A program made the position numbers and the translations under genes. Shown piece after piece: positions 8,401 through 16,722 of a stretch of DNA of 54,268 nucleotides. How positions within the stretch are numbered: position 1 is the first letter of the stretch; each line of letters starts with the position of its first letter. The notes under the pieces were generated by a model. That model was not told the origin of the DNA and did no database searches. It was given only the letters and a program-made list of their open reading frames with translations. Source of the stretch: a virus; IMG/VR virus record IMGVR_UViG_3300009170_000002, positions 1-54,268 of that record. One strand, 5' to 3'.

Positions 8401-8601
8401 CAAATTCCCATTTAGTGTTCGTGTTCCATCAATCAAAAGAAATTGGGGACCTTGCGAATCGATCAAAAGACCGGTATGATGCGTCGAAGATAATGGGTGT
8501 GGATCTGGTGCGTAAGCGGCACCGATTGGTGTAACACCGGCTGTCGCAATTACTCTCAGAAAAAATGGCTCTAACTTTTTTGCGAGCTCACTGATATCCA
8601 T
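5401..8601 (-). CDS. Tail fibre / receptor-binding protein, 1066 aa
   Basis: A 1066-residue low-complexity Ser/Thr/Gly/Asn/Ala-rich protein, the largest in the genome, at the end of the tail module. The amino third has fibre-type beta repeats (DGNNRIKIASGDGIDTVAG, TNLITITVDVSD); the middle has three tandem 37-residue repeats built around GEV..SKSNV.ISSG..SIRNN; the carboxy end (GARARGSSNTNYPVGAISLS to CYAICYGYFI) is unlike the shaft and may be the receptor-binding tip. No intramolecular chaperone or hydrolase motif is evident. AGGAG precedes the ATG and it follows the distal tail gene by 8 bases. It probably sets host range. Confidence 0.85.
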   Translation of the reverse strand: MDISELAKKLEPFFLRVIATAGVTPIGAAYAPDPHPLSSTHHTGLLIDSQGPQFLLIDGTRTLNGNLAVASNVTIDGIDISAHAANAAAHHVAFTGLLDNANTVVSVDGNNRIKIASGDGIDTVAGTNLITITVDVSDILGVGITEDGSNNIVLGTPSTLNVSSTNSVSGTTHSHAITSSSNPGAAASILATDANGGIALDTNLLVASGSLNTIGIGVAAPTGYRVDIREGTNKQLKLSYSDAIFGELFQTASDLKLHTTSGRMYLNSSATLGSFWIDIGESNITNDTQLRFRTGSYTASLSQWSTGEFQVNSNKDLRFSVPNPTNDPNAYFRWSFYTTSWQDIMTLKNDRSLILNGTANIINASANPQMKLSYDGSNYMNVTIDINGNATMAPTGDLLLDPTGNDVVPVTNYDISLGSPTKKYLSLYAAELIVTNLVAANVLSTIGGRVVVAPTTIFTTDVAAGDTTIYVKHNSLVNNDTIYCEGGGQVEFMRITSGPSGVGPYSYTVTRNLDGTGANAWIKGDAVLNTRQAGHGFIDLYATTGISAPSAFGPTLVGNVRLSQTYNDWTEHFAIGNLNGVYGYSATAYGAAFGKYDPSASYLTIDDTNGIRFMAGAVNIAKWAMNGDITIGEVNSSKSNVIISSGGLSIRNNTTTLINLASTGILTVGEVGSGKSNVLISSGAVSIRNNVTEIIGLTSAGVLTVGEVAVSKSNVLISSGALSIRNNTTERIGLDASGILTIKDSGGNAVFTFNASTGAEFTKALTLGVNGGIYQGTGTFSSPTTGLKIYSKYDAPDYFGSIAGYNGGVEQWSVGSDGYIHAGSILIYKDVLTVPGCVNLTTNGNVNVTNSTYIMWDGSTSNSIINTKAASGEYSMQMLVTGQYVSNLRLKSDGGSGKIAELYLNSFGTSGLTLPTSYPTLSITGGITTSSQYQRNSTAGCIFVPLNPFVMMDTTGNSWNGSLSRNTGTYPFDMQDVNNGSIPSAAKAIAIRMSAIQTAGGSNFVGARARGSSNTNYPVGAISLSSTISTSSSGIVNLDATNSDIEIIVGGANATGCYAICYGYFI
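6390..6725 (-). repeat. Three tandem 111-bp repeats in the fibre gene
   Basis: Three in-frame copies of a 111-bp (37-residue) unit, recognisable at DNA level by repeated stretches near 6440-6470, 6540-6575 and 6650-6695. They would lengthen the fibre shaft and could change in copy number by recombination. Confidence 0.75.
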
Positions 8602-8609
8602 GAATTCTC

Positions 8610-10190
8610 CTAAAGTCCAAATCCGGTGATTTGTTCAATATCCGAAACTGAAGCACGTGGTTGTGGTTTGTATGAGTCATCTTCCGCATTGTACTCTGCT
8701 GAGTCAATGAAAAACATGAATTGATCCTCTGTTGATTGAATGGCGTCCACAACCGGAGTCCTTGAAACTAATTCACACCAAACGCCAACCGGACAGAAGC
8801 AATTTGGTACGGGTGTATTAGATACCATTCCAAAAATGTTCCCGTTTTTGTCCATCCGAATGTTTGATGCGGTACTGCGAGCAATCCATTCTGCTGGTTC
8901 TGCATATATTCTAACATGCAAATCCTCATCCACGCCACCAACATACCTGACAAGGCCTGAGGTTCCTGTGATCATCAATTCTTCTGCCTCTTCTTTTGCA
9001 TTCCGCGAACCATCACGATATTGGGAAGAATAAAGACCGGATGCGTCTGTCACTTCCACACCAATATCGAATTGGGCCGATTCGTTGATTACCTCTGTAA
9101 GTTGCCGGCTGGTTTCGTAAACGCCACCGAGATGAAATTTTAGGTCAGCATCCGGAACTCTTGTCACCCAGGAAGATCCGTTCCAAAGTCTCATTTCACC
9201 AGAAGTGTATGATAAGCCTTCATCAACCCCGATTTTATAATGGTTTACAGATGAAAGCGCACCCGAACGACTCACAACAAGAAAATAGGTCGTGGCCAAT
9301 TCAAATGTAACCGGAGTTGAAAAATCTTTAGTAATCTTTTGTGTTCCGCTTTCAATTTCGGATGCGGGTATTGTTGCCGTTGCGAGAACCGTTCCTGGAA
9401 CACCAGCGTTATTGGCACAAAGTTGGACAATAAGATTATCAGTTGGCGTTCCGAAAGTCGAGGCATATATTGAAATATTATAGGCCATCCAAGACTCGCC
9501 AGAATTGTTTATTATCTTTTGATAAATTTTTGTGTTACCCGCTATCTTTCCTAAATCCTGTTCTTCTCCACCTGCGGCATTCGCCTCGACACCCGCAAGG
9601 TGAAGATAATAAACCCATGAAAGCGTTTCCCAATAACCAATACAATCAATCTCAGGAAATTCAAGACCAGAAAAATCCAATTTGGGAGTTGGTACCTTTC
9701 CTATTGCGAGGATCGTATCCCGTTTGGAGGCGGCGGCCATATCGCTAGAGGCTGATGACGAAATGATTTTTTCTTTTCGCCAATATTCCGTTACAGATGA
9801 CGCGTCATTTGCCCATGCTGTCTCTCTGTACTCTGCTGCTCCTCCACCTGGAGGTGAATATGAATATACAATTTTTACGTAATTGAAAAGACGTTCAAGT
9901 GAAAGGCCTATTGAAAAAGAAGCACCAACCCCAATTGGAATTCTCATTTCCGAAACAATACCCCACCAAACCTTTTCTCCTGTTTCGACATCATAAATTT
10001 CAATTGGGTAACGGAGAGCATTGACGAGTTCGGCTGCGTAGTCCTCGTTAGTAGAATTCATTCGTAAACGGGCCCAAAGTGGACCACCAATTGCTGATTT
10101 GGAAAATCCGATTACCTGTAATAAAGACGTAAAATCAGAATTGATATAGTTGCCTTTTCTGTCTTTCATTACGATTGAAAACTTTCTCAT
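8610..10190 (-). CDS. Distal tail / tail-tip protein with jelly-roll insert, 526 aa
   Basis: The ATG at 10190 overlaps the preceding stop (ATGA) and has AGAGG upstream, so it is preferred over in-frame starts reaching 10304. The first 150 residues (MRKFSIVMKDRKGNYINSDF) look like a tail-tip hub start. Around residues 230-340 is a jelly-roll-type module (NLIVQLCANNAGVPGTVLAT, ATTYFLVVSRSG) of the kind found in carbohydrate-binding or choice-of-anchor domains. The carboxy part has a beta-rich segment and a Pro-rich end. It lies between a tail protein and the fibre, so a baseplate or fibre-attachment role is likely. Confidence 0.7.
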   Translation of the reverse strand: MRKFSIVMKDRKGNYINSDFTSLLQVIGFSKSAIGGPLWARLRMNSTNEDYAAELVNALRYPIEIYDVETGEKVWWGIVSEMRIPIGVGASFSIGLSLERLFNYVKIVYSYSPPGGGAAEYRETAWANDASSVTEYWRKEKIISSSASSDMAAASKRDTILAIGKVPTPKLDFSGLEFPEIDCIGYWETLSWVYYLHLAGVEANAAGGEEQDLGKIAGNTKIYQKIINNSGESWMAYNISIYASTFGTPTDNLIVQLCANNAGVPGTVLATATIPASEIESGTQKITKDFSTPVTFELATTYFLVVSRSGALSSVNHYKIGVDEGLSYTSGEMRLWNGSSWVTRVPDADLKFHLGGVYETSRQLTEVINESAQFDIGVEVTDASGLYSSQYRDGSRNAKEEAEELMITGTSGLVRYVGGVDEDLHVRIYAEPAEWIARSTASNIRMDKNGNIFGMVSNTPVPNCFCPVGVWCELVSRTPVVDAIQSTEDQFMFFIDSAEYNAEDDSYKPQPRASVSDIEQITGFGL

Positions 10191-11539
10191 AGTGCCCTCT
10201 TCCTGGGGTAATGTGAAATTTTTACGGTTGCCGTATATTTTGATATCCACGAACCCGTTTGACTTCCCCAAAGAAAGTAAAGTTTCGAATCGGCTCCGGG
10301 CCAAAGTTTTATGGGGTCGCCGATACCAATGTAATTACCCAATTTGCCTGTACTACTCCACCCATCCGTATAAAGGGCCCTATTTTTAGGATCATCATAA
10401 AGGGTAACGTTATAACCAAGTCCATAACCATTTGATCGTAAAACTCTGTTCTCATCCACGGAGCCCAAAAGAAGATAATCGAGATCGAAAGGTCTGGATG
10501 TCGAGTTTGTCGTTTTTACAACCATATGAAGACGTAATGGATAAACGGAACCCGTATCCACAAGATAAGGAGGGAGTCTAAACGTGCCAAAATCAACAAG
10601 AGCGCCGGTATAACCTGAAATAATCTTCCATTTTCCTTCTGAGAGTATTGTCAATCCGGCAATCGAAATAAATAATTTTATCCAAGTTGAGGCCACTGAT
10701 GATAGACCTTTGAAGCTTCCATAAATTCTGAAAAGGTTACCTTTCGCATTGTCCAAAACTGTCGTGGTCAAATCCCAATAATACATCGTTGTCTCACCAG
10801 TAGCAGCGATTGTTACCGTTCTAGTATTACCCCCACTTGCATTAGCGTCCGCTACCGTTGACCCACCAGAAGTTGCCGATTCGCCTTCGATCATGTGCTG
10901 GAATGATGCGGGTGCTGAACGCCGATTCAAGAAAAAGTAGACGTCACCGGCGCGTAAGCTGTCATTGAATGTATTTTTGAATTCTATTTTGGTTGCCCCT
11001 GGTAACGATCCAAGAACGTCGGTTCCCGTAATCGTTACGAAATTATCGTGTGTCGAATCGTCTCGGTTATCAACTGCTATGGCCGATGTCGTTCTCGTCG
11101 CATATCTATTCGTAAGAGGGATTACAATAGGAGTTACAGCATCCCAAAAATTTTGACGCCTCACACTAACTGTAATCTCAGCAAATTGAGACACAAGAGA
11201 GATTTGTGGTTTTCGTGAGTTCCAAGAGATCCATCCACCAAGGACTACCGATTCGTAAAGCGACTCACCAGTGTCAAGTCGTGCTCGGATCATAACTCGA
11301 AGTAATTGATTGATTGAGGTTTTTGCATAATCTTCTGCTTCACTTAGAAGACGCTCCCAAACAGAAACCTGAGCCAGAATTTGGGCGCCTGTCCCCTTAA
11401 GTTTTATTAAGATTGACTCGACGACTTCAGTTTCAGTATCGTTCCCGTTCATGGGAACCCAATCGACCCCATAAACGTACGTTCCACTATCGAGTGAATA
11501 CGTTGTGGAATTTTGGTATAGATCGAGGTCAAAGGCCAT
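10187..11539 (-). CDS. Minor tail protein (distal tail-like), 450 aa
   Basis: 450 residues, directly after the tape measure, the usual place of the distal tail protein. The amino domain (MAFDLDLYQNSTTYSLDSG, ILIKLKGTGAQILAQVSVWE) and a phrase typical of tail-tip proteins (QFAEITVSVRRQNFWDAV) support this. The second half is beta-rich with a Gly/Thr/Ser-rich linker, resembling adhesion or jelly-roll modules. GGAG lies before the ATG. The stop overlaps the next start. The exact homologue is not recognised, so the assignment rests on position and texture. Confidence 0.7.
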   Translation of the reverse strand: MAFDLDLYQNSTTYSLDSGTYVYGVDWVPMNGNDTETEVVESILIKLKGTGAQILAQVSVWERLLSEAEDYAKTSINQLLRVMIRARLDTGESLYESVVLGGWISWNSRKPQISLVSQFAEITVSVRRQNFWDAVTPIVIPLTNRYATRTTSAIAVDNRDDSTHDNFVTITGTDVLGSLPGATKIEFKNTFNDSLRAGDVYFFLNRRSAPASFQHMIEGESATSGGSTVADANASGGNTRTVTIAATGETTMYYWDLTTTVLDNAKGNLFRIYGSFKGLSSVASTWIKLFISIAGLTILSEGKWKIISGYTGALVDFGTFRLPPYLVDTGSVYPLRLHMVVKTTNSTSRPFDLDYLLLGSVDENRVLRSNGYGLGYNVTLYDDPKNRALYTDGWSSTGKLGNYIGIGDPIKLWPGADSKLYFLWGSQTGSWISKYTATVKISHYPRKRAL

Positions 11540-11540
11540 A

Positions 11541-13757
11541 TTATTTTCTCCGTCTTAAGTTTATATACGAGACAACTTTTTGAGCCAAAAGGTCAATATC
11601 ACCCTGAGAGCCTACGTCACCGTGGATGTGTATCTCTACATTAGTGCCAAATGGGTTCATCTGGGCCTCACCAGGAGGTCCTGAGTATGGTTGTGGTGCA
11701 TATGTTGGATTGAGTGAAAAGCCAGTTTGAAGCGCAACCCCTCCAAATGCAGAAAGTCCTTCAAGTGTTCCCATCATAGCCCCCGCTTGTTGTCTTACGC
11801 CTTTCATTTGCTCACTGATATCAGCAAAACCCTGAGCAAGCGGAGGAAGCGAACCAGGCATATATTCTTTGGGGGCTGCCCCTCTAAGTTGGCGAAACCA
11901 GTCAATCAATGTTTTTACTTTGTCGATGACCCATTGAATTGCTTTTGAAACTGCAGTAAACCCTTTTTCCAATCCTGCAAGTAAGAAGTCCGCTATCGTT
12001 TCAAGAATAGGCATAAGGTTTACATCTATCCATTCACCTAATTTCTGTAGAATAGGAATGACTTTGTCTTGGATGAATGCCCAAACAGCAGTGAATGCTG
12101 GAAGAAGTACGTTGTTCCAAAGTGCACCAAGAGCCTCTCCATACGCCACCAAAATCACTCCGATCAGCTCACCGAGAAGGCCTAAAACTGGCAAAATATT
12201 TTGATCGATGAATGCCCAAACGGCATCGAAGGCCGGTAAAAGGACATTATTCCAGAAGTCTGAGAGTGTTTGGATCGCTGGTGGGATTACCGTGGCTAAC
12301 CACTCAAATAAGGTCGCATATAATGGAAAAACTTTTGTTAAGATAAAATTCCAAACAGTTTGAATTGCAGGAAGCAAAACATTTTGCCAAAAGTTGGCTA
12401 ATGCGGTAATCGCTTGTGAAATTACAGGTCCTAGCCAGGTCCATAATTCTGTTAAAATTGGGAGTGCTGTATTATACCAAAAGTCTGTCAATACGGTTCT
12501 GATACCACCCCAGTTTCCTGCCCAGGCTGCTGCTAAGAGAGCGATAATCCCCACGATCAGACCGATTGGTGAAAACAGTGATGCGATTACCGCACCAATA
12601 CTTGCGATTGCTGAAACGATTCCAGCAGCCGCCAAGATTGCGCCCAAGGTCATAAAGAATGTTTTTAGTTGGGGTCCGTATTTTACAACAAACGGAACCA
12701 GTGTTTTGGTTACAAAGTCACCGATCGACGTAAAGACGTTCCCGATTTGGGTAAAGAAATTCATAATGTTCGCGACCATGTCACCACCAAAAAGTGTTGA
12801 CAGAGCCTCTTTGAATTCTAAAGAACCGGGACCCGCGTCAAGGAAGGCTTCGACCACCCAGCCAACTTTTTCAAGAACGTTTCCCAATTTTTCCGTAAAC
12901 ATTGGCAGATACTTTTTGGCCAATTCTGAAATGTACTTGATGAACGGCAAAATAACGGGGATCAGTTTCATCCCAATTTCATCTTTTAGGTTTGTGAAGG
13001 TTACACCCAAACCAACGATCTCTGCTTGGGCAGAACCCGCGACGTCAGGAATATCCTTGGTATTCTCGGCTAATTTTGTGAGGGCCAGATCCATCATACC
13101 CGCTTGCAACTCGGTTTTTGATAAAGCATCTGCCTCTTTTCCGTACATCTCAGCGGCTCTTGCTGTGGCTTGTTCTAACGTCACTTGAATTTGAAGGTTA
13201 TCCAAAATCATTGGGCTTAAACGGCCAACACCCACGACCAATGAATTCATAAGGTAACCCATATCGTCACCGGTCGATGCGGAAATTTTACCTAAATACT
13301 TCATAGCATCGGGCAATTGAACCGCAAAGTCTTTGGAAATTAGTTGTGAGGCCTTGTTGAATGACATCATAAGGTCTCGGTTCGCGATCATCCCCGATGA
13401 TCCCTTTTGGAGTGCCGCGAGCATTTCGTCCATACCGCTTCCTGCCGCAGTGGCCAACCCGTCAAAACTTGCTTGAACGGTTTGAAGAGGTGCGGCATCT
13501 ATTGCCATTTTTATAGCGCCAACTCCAACAGCAGTAAATGCGGCCGCAAACCCCAAAGCTGCCTTCGTTCCAAAAGCAGCAACGTTCGCCCCGAGTTCGG
13601 CAAATCCTTGCTTTCCGGTCGAGGCAATTGTTTTTGCCATTGTCGACATTTGGCCCTTTACCATTCCCTGGGCTGCCGACATATCTGATTTTAGTTTTGT
13701 AGGATCTGCAGTTAGGTCAAGAACCGCTTCACCAAGACTCGCTCCTGATCCGGTCAT
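11541..13757 (-). CDS. Tail tape measure protein
   Basis: 738 residues. The amino end (LDLTADPTKLKSDMSAAQGM, then QASFDGLATAAGSGMDEML) is typical of phage tape measures. Residues about 370-420 form a strongly hydrophobic block (TLGAILAAAGIVSAIASIGA, GLIVGIIALLAAAWAG). After it come at least four repeats of a FWNNVLLPAFDAVWAFI-type unit of about 40 residues, matching the helical pitch expected of a length ruler. It fixes tail length and probably aids DNA entry. At roughly 1.5 angstrom per residue it predicts a tail near 110 nm. Its start overlaps the frameshifted chaperone stop. Confidence 0.9.
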   Translation of the reverse strand: MTGSGASLGEAVLDLTADPTKLKSDMSAAQGMVKGQMSTMAKTIASTGKQGFAELGANVAAFGTKAALGFAAAFTAVGVGAIKMAIDAAPLQTVQASFDGLATAAGSGMDEMLAALQKGSSGMIANRDLMMSFNKASQLISKDFAVQLPDAMKYLGKISASTGDDMGYLMNSLVVGVGRLSPMILDNLQIQVTLEQATARAAEMYGKEADALSKTELQAGMMDLALTKLAENTKDIPDVAGSAQAEIVGLGVTFTNLKDEIGMKLIPVILPFIKYISELAKKYLPMFTEKLGNVLEKVGWVVEAFLDAGPGSLEFKEALSTLFGGDMVANIMNFFTQIGNVFTSIGDFVTKTLVPFVVKYGPQLKTFFMTLGAILAAAGIVSAIASIGAVIASLFSPIGLIVGIIALLAAAWAGNWGGIRTVLTDFWYNTALPILTELWTWLGPVISQAITALANFWQNVLLPAIQTVWNFILTKVFPLYATLFEWLATVIPPAIQTLSDFWNNVLLPAFDAVWAFIDQNILPVLGLLGELIGVILVAYGEALGALWNNVLLPAFTAVWAFIQDKVIPILQKLGEWIDVNLMPILETIADFLLAGLEKGFTAVSKAIQWVIDKVKTLIDWFRQLRGAAPKEYMPGSLPPLAQGFADISEQMKGVRQQAGAMMGTLEGLSAFGGVALQTGFSLNPTYAPQPYSGPPGEAQMNPFGTNVEIHIHGDVGSQGDIDLLAQKVVSYINLRRRK

Positions 13758-14403
13758 GTTATTATCTCCACCCCAATTCCGATAAGAGCCAATTTTTCAA
13801 TCGAGGGGACTTCCCTCTTCTTTTCGAAGCCGGCCAAGTCGATCAACTGGGAGAACATTTTCTTTTTGTGTTGTTTATCGGCAAGAGCGATGTCAATGGC
13901 TTCTACAAATCCCAGTATCTGTCGTGATCTGAGTTGCGGAATTCTTTCCAAATACGCATCAATTGCCGACTGCGGCATTCTTGAAATTTCACCGAACCCT
14001 AGCCCATACCAATGCGAGAGTTCGGTGAAAACGTAGCCCCAGTCGACGGTCAGTTTCCCGGGTTATCTTTTGCCTCTTTTGCTTTTGCGGCAAGCCCCGA
14101 CTCTTCCATGTAGAAGTTGATGATCTGAACTTTTCCCATGAAAGGAACCTTTACTTTGGAAAGATCTTCACAAAAGATTGCGATCGCCTTGTCAACCATT
14201 ACCTCGATCTTGGCTGCCTCTTCTTCAGAAATTTCTTCAGTCCCTAAATCAAGGGATAGGGTTTTGTTGAAGTTTGAAAGGGCAGCCATTTGGCGAGGAC
14301 CCATTGCCTCTGGCGGCAACATGAAATATTCATAACCGCCAAAAATAATTTTGATGGTTTTTTGAGTACCAAGAAGTTCATCGAGATTAAGTGTCTTTGT
14401 CAT
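13754..14403 (-). CDS. Tail assembly chaperone GT, -1 frameshift product
   Basis: The G frame (14403-14050) and the T frame (ending 13754) are joined by a canonical -1 site. The G frame meets C CCG GGA just before its stop; slipping back one base gives ...NPGKLTVDWGYVFTELSHWYGLGFGEISRMPQS..., an uninterrupted run of about 100 further residues. WGYVFTELSHWYG is typical of tail chaperone T extensions, which recruit the tape measure and tail-tube protein during assembly. The T part has no convincing start of its own (the ATG at 13978 has no binding site). The stop overlaps the tape measure start, the standard gene order. Confidence 0.85.
14050..14403 (-). CDS. Tail assembly chaperone G, 117 aa
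   Basis: The unshifted 117-residue product. It starts by overlapping the stop of the tail-tube gene (ATGA) without a binding site, so translation is coupled. It contains a compact helical domain (PPEAMGPRQMAALSNFNKTL, acidic EEISEEEAAKIEVMVDKAIA) and a Lys/Ala-rich tail leading into the slippery site. Together with GT it coats the tape measure before tube polymerisation and is not expected in the finished virion. Confidence 0.85.
   Translation of the reverse strand: MTKTLNLDELLGTQKTIKIIFGGYEYFMLPPEAMGPRQMAALSNFNKTLSLDLGTEEISEEEAAKIEVMVDKAIAIFCEDLSKVKVPFMGKVQIINFYMEESGLAAKAKEAKDNPGN
14056..14062 (-). other. Programmed -1 ribosomal frameshift site CCCGGGA
   Basis: On the minus strand the heptamer C_CCG_GGA fits X_XXY_YYZ exactly in the G frame, two codons before the TGA stop (14050-14052). 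The -1 frame upstream is closed by a TAA three bases before the heptamer, which restricts where the shift can occur. Confidence 0.85.
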
Positions 14404-14978
14404 GGTAGGGCCGCCGCACTCTTCACAATCAATTTTCCAAATTTCAATGCTTCGGTTCCTTGTGTAAGGTCAACAAGAACCCTGAATTCAACGGGGATTT
14501 GAGCGACACCATCTTTTACGAATTCACTTTCAGTTTCACCAGCAAAGTACCCCCGTGTCAGTTGATATTGAGCGGGAAAACTGGCTCCATATGGGGATGA
14601 TCCTCTGAAAAGGAATGCTTTCTCAGTAACAGAAACACCGCGATACAATCCGATTGATTTGGTACCAATTACACCAACGCCCGGATTGACGGTAGTGATC
14701 GTTTGAGAAAGGACTTGAGCCAAATTTTCGAGCGTACTCACGGCAAGATTGGTTGAAATAGTGATCCCTTCGGTCGTCCTTACGGCCTTCACTGGGCCAG
14801 TTTCTTGGTCAACAAAAATTTCTTCGTTCTCTTGTTCGACGTTGATGGTCACACCATCAATTGTATTCCCTAAATTGATCCAATTCACGCTAGGGACGGC
14901 ATCAACCAATGGGAAGGTCTCTCCCAATGAGGCGACATAAAGCGTTCCAACACCTGTCAAAAGTTCATAAGAATTCAT
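14400..14978 (-). CDS. Major tail tube protein, paralogue 2
   Basis: 192 residues, GGAGGT before the ATG. About four fifths of the residues match the gene just upstream (14995-15570), including MNSYELLTGVG, NTIDGVTIN and KSIGLYRG. Position directly before the chaperone pair, and the compact beta-rich sequence, make it a tail tube subunit. It differs from the other copy mostly in surface-type positions and the carboxy end (VKSAAALP against VKHAAAT). It might co-assemble with the first copy, form the tube end, or be a recent duplication still diverging. Confidence 0.85.
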   Translation of the reverse strand: MNSYELLTGVGTLYVASLGETFPLVDAVPSVNWINLGNTIDGVTINVEQENEEIFVDQETGPVKAVRTTEGITISTNLAVSTLENLAQVLSQTITTVNPGVGVIGTKSIGLYRGVSVTEKAFLFRGSSPYGASFPAQYQLTRGYFAGETESEFVKDGVAQIPVEFRVLVDLTQGTEALKFGKLIVKSAAALP

Positions 14979-14994
14979 AAGTTACCTCCAAATG

Positions 14995-15570
14995 CTAGGT
15001 TGCAGCTGCGTGCTTCACGATAAGTTTGCCGAATTTCAATGCATCAGATCCTGCAGCAAGATCCACCAAAACGCGAAATTCAATAGGAATTTGGGCAACC
15101 CCATCTTTCACGAACTCAGTCTCGGTCTCACCGGCGAAATACCCTCTGGTCAATTGATACTGCCCGGTAAACGCAGCACCATAAGGTGAATTGCCACGGA
15201 AAAGAAAAGCTTTTTCAACGACGGTTGTTCCACGGTAAAGGCCGATTGATTTGGTGCCAATTGTTCCAGATCCTGGTGCAACCGTAGTAATTGTTTGAGA
15301 AAGGACCTGAGCCAGGTTTTCCAAAGTGCTTACAGCCAGGTTCGTTGAAACAGTAACGCCTTCGGTTGTTCTGATTGCCTTCACCGGACCAGTTTCCTGA
15401 TCGACCGTAATCTCTTCATTTTCCTGCTCAATGTTGATCGTTACACCATCAATAGTATTTCCGAGAGCAACCCAGTTTCCCGCTGGGGTAACTTCAAGTG
15501 CGGGGAACACCTCACCAACCGGCGCCACGTACAAAGCTCCAACTCCAGTCAAAAGTTCATAAGAATTCAT
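14995..15570 (-). CDS. Major tail tube protein, paralogue 1
   Basis: 191 residues with the strongest ribosome binding site of the region (AGGAGGTGAT). It is the first of two tandem paralogues. Its sequence is beta-rich, with the acidic segment IEQENEEITVDQETGPVKA and the repeat-like loop KSIGLYRG. In siphoviruses this subunit stacks as hexamer rings around the tape measure. The stronger binding site suggests this copy is the more abundant one, but that is inference. Confidence 0.85.
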   Translation of the reverse strand: MNSYELLTGVGALYVAPVGEVFPALEVTPAGNWVALGNTIDGVTINIEQENEEITVDQETGPVKAIRTTEGVTVSTNLAVSTLENLAQVLSQTITTVAPGSGTIGTKSIGLYRGTTVVEKAFLFRGNSPYGAAFTGQYQLTRGYFAGETETEFVKDGVAQIPIEFRVLVDLAAGSDALKFGKLIVKHAAAT

Positions 15571-15794
15571 TCATCACCTCCTAAGATTTTTTCAGCAAGG
15601 TTCTCTTGCACAAGGTAATCTGCCGTCTTTTGATCGACTTCAACCACCTCATTGGGACCACCAATTCCGACCACATCATACATTGATCGGATTTTTACTT
15701 TTACATGCGGAGAAAACGTTGCGGAAATTTCAACGTCTTTATTTTCGACATCCCCACTGGGTGAAAGCATTTTGTTTTCTGATTGCTTCTTCAT
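15567..15794 (-). CDS. Small tail-region protein, 75 aa
   Basis: The ATG at 15794 has GGAGG 5 bases upstream, so a longer in-frame start at 15854 is rejected. The 75-residue protein begins MKKQSENKMLSPSGDVENK and then has a short motif (KVKIRSMYDVVGIGGPNEVV, TADYLVQENLAEKIL) like small phage proteins that sit next to tail-tube genes. Function unknown. The stop overlaps the start of tail-tube paralogue 1. Confidence 0.7.
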   Translation of the reverse strand: MKKQSENKMLSPSGDVENKDVEISATFSPHVKVKIRSMYDVVGIGGPNEVVEVDQKTADYLVQENLAEKILGGDE

Positions 15795-15802
15795 AATACC
15801 TC

Positions 15803-16249
15803 CTAATTCGGTATTTCTTCTTCGATCGTCAAGGTTTCTTCTGAGATAAGACATTCAAAAAAACCAATAATGATATCCATATCGCCAAGATCAGGATCTA
15901 ACATTTTAGTTGGCCCTGATTGTGGAAGGATGTAATAAATCAAACCGTATCCGTCTGCTCCATGAACAACGACTCGCTCAGTTGTCCGTGAGACGTCGTG
16001 AATAGCTCGATAAATTTTGAAGGCATCCTCATAAGTTGACCCATAACATAAAACTTCTAAACGAAGCTTTTGAATTGGAAGATAAATTTCTGGTTGACCA
16101 CCATCGATTGTTACAGAAACGCCACCAGATCCGGGCGCCCAATTGGTTCCATACTCGTGACTTTCGGCAATGTTTACCCCGATTAAGGTCGACAAAGTTG
16201 AATCGGCAATCAAATAATTTATAACTAAATCGAGCGGGTCAATCATCAT
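15803..16249 (-). CDS. Tail terminator-like protein, 148 aa
   Basis: 148 residues starting MMIDPLDLVINYLIADSTLS, a helix followed by beta strands (SVTIDGGQPEIYLPIQKLRL, LEVLCYGSTYEDAF). This pattern and its position between the gp10-like protein and the tail tube match tail terminator proteins, which cap the tube at the head end. The start overlaps the preceding stop; there is no clear binding site, so coupling is expected. Assignment by position and pattern only. Confidence 0.65.
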   Translation of the reverse strand: MMIDPLDLVINYLIADSTLSTLIGVNIAESHEYGTNWAPGSGGVSVTIDGGQPEIYLPIQKLRLEVLCYGSTYEDAFKIYRAIHDVSRTTERVVVHGADGYGLIYYILPQSGPTKMLDPDLGDMDIIIGFFECLISEETLTIEEEIPN

Positions 16250-16722
16250 CTTAATCGATATCTCCCTATGATCGTTGGCATTTCTTTTCGTACTTCAGCA
16301 CCAGACGTTATGAGAAAATGGAGAACGGTTGGATCATTATGTTTTTGGTGAACATAAATCGCATACCTCATTCCAGTTCCCACTTGAACGGTCAATCTGT
16401 CTCCAACCTTACCAGGATCGTGTTTCGTTCCACCTCTTTCCGGCGTACCTGAAGCCGGTTCAACGTCATCAGATGCCCACGAATATCCTGGTGCGGCCGT
16501 ATGGATGCTTCGACGTAACGTTGCCGTTCTAACACCATGCCCGCCTCCCTTTACAAAAACGGCTTTCCCCTTTGCATTCCTTTCTTGCTTGGATGCGCGA
16601 AGTTTTTGCTTACTTTTACTCTCAACGCGTAATCCAGCTTCAGCCAATGCAGGCGAAACCGTTTTGGTAAGGACCGCTTCCGCGACCTCTTTTCCACGCC
16701 AAACTAATTTGAACTTACTCAT
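16246..16722 (-). CDS. HK97 gp10-like head-tail protein, 158 aa
   Basis: 158 residues, basic, starting MSKFKLVWRGKEVAEAVLTK. The features TLRRSIHTAAPGYSW and VGTGMRYAIYVHQKHNDPTVLHF are characteristic of the HK97 gp10 family of head-tail joining or tail-completion proteins. There is no ribosome binding site; instead GATATAAT lies directly before the ATG, so it may be read as a leaderless or very short-leader message from that promoter or by read-through. Confidence 0.75.
   Translation of the reverse strand: MSKFKLVWRGKEVAEAVLTKTVSPALAEAGLRVESKSKQKLRASKQERNAKGKAVFVKGGGHGVRTATLRRSIHTAAPGYSWASDDVEPASGTPERGGTKHDPGKVGDRLTVQVGTGMRYAIYVHQKHNDPTVLHFLITSGAEVRKEMPTIIGRYRLR

Noticed and set aside
12394-13188. 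A 264-codon plus-strand frame opposite the tape measure gene
   Set aside because: Shadow of a long hydrophobic coding sequence; no start signals.
13754-13978. Stand-alone 74-aa gene starting at 13978
   Set aside because: No binding site, and the frame continues upstream to the slippery heptamer, so it is the end of the frameshift product.
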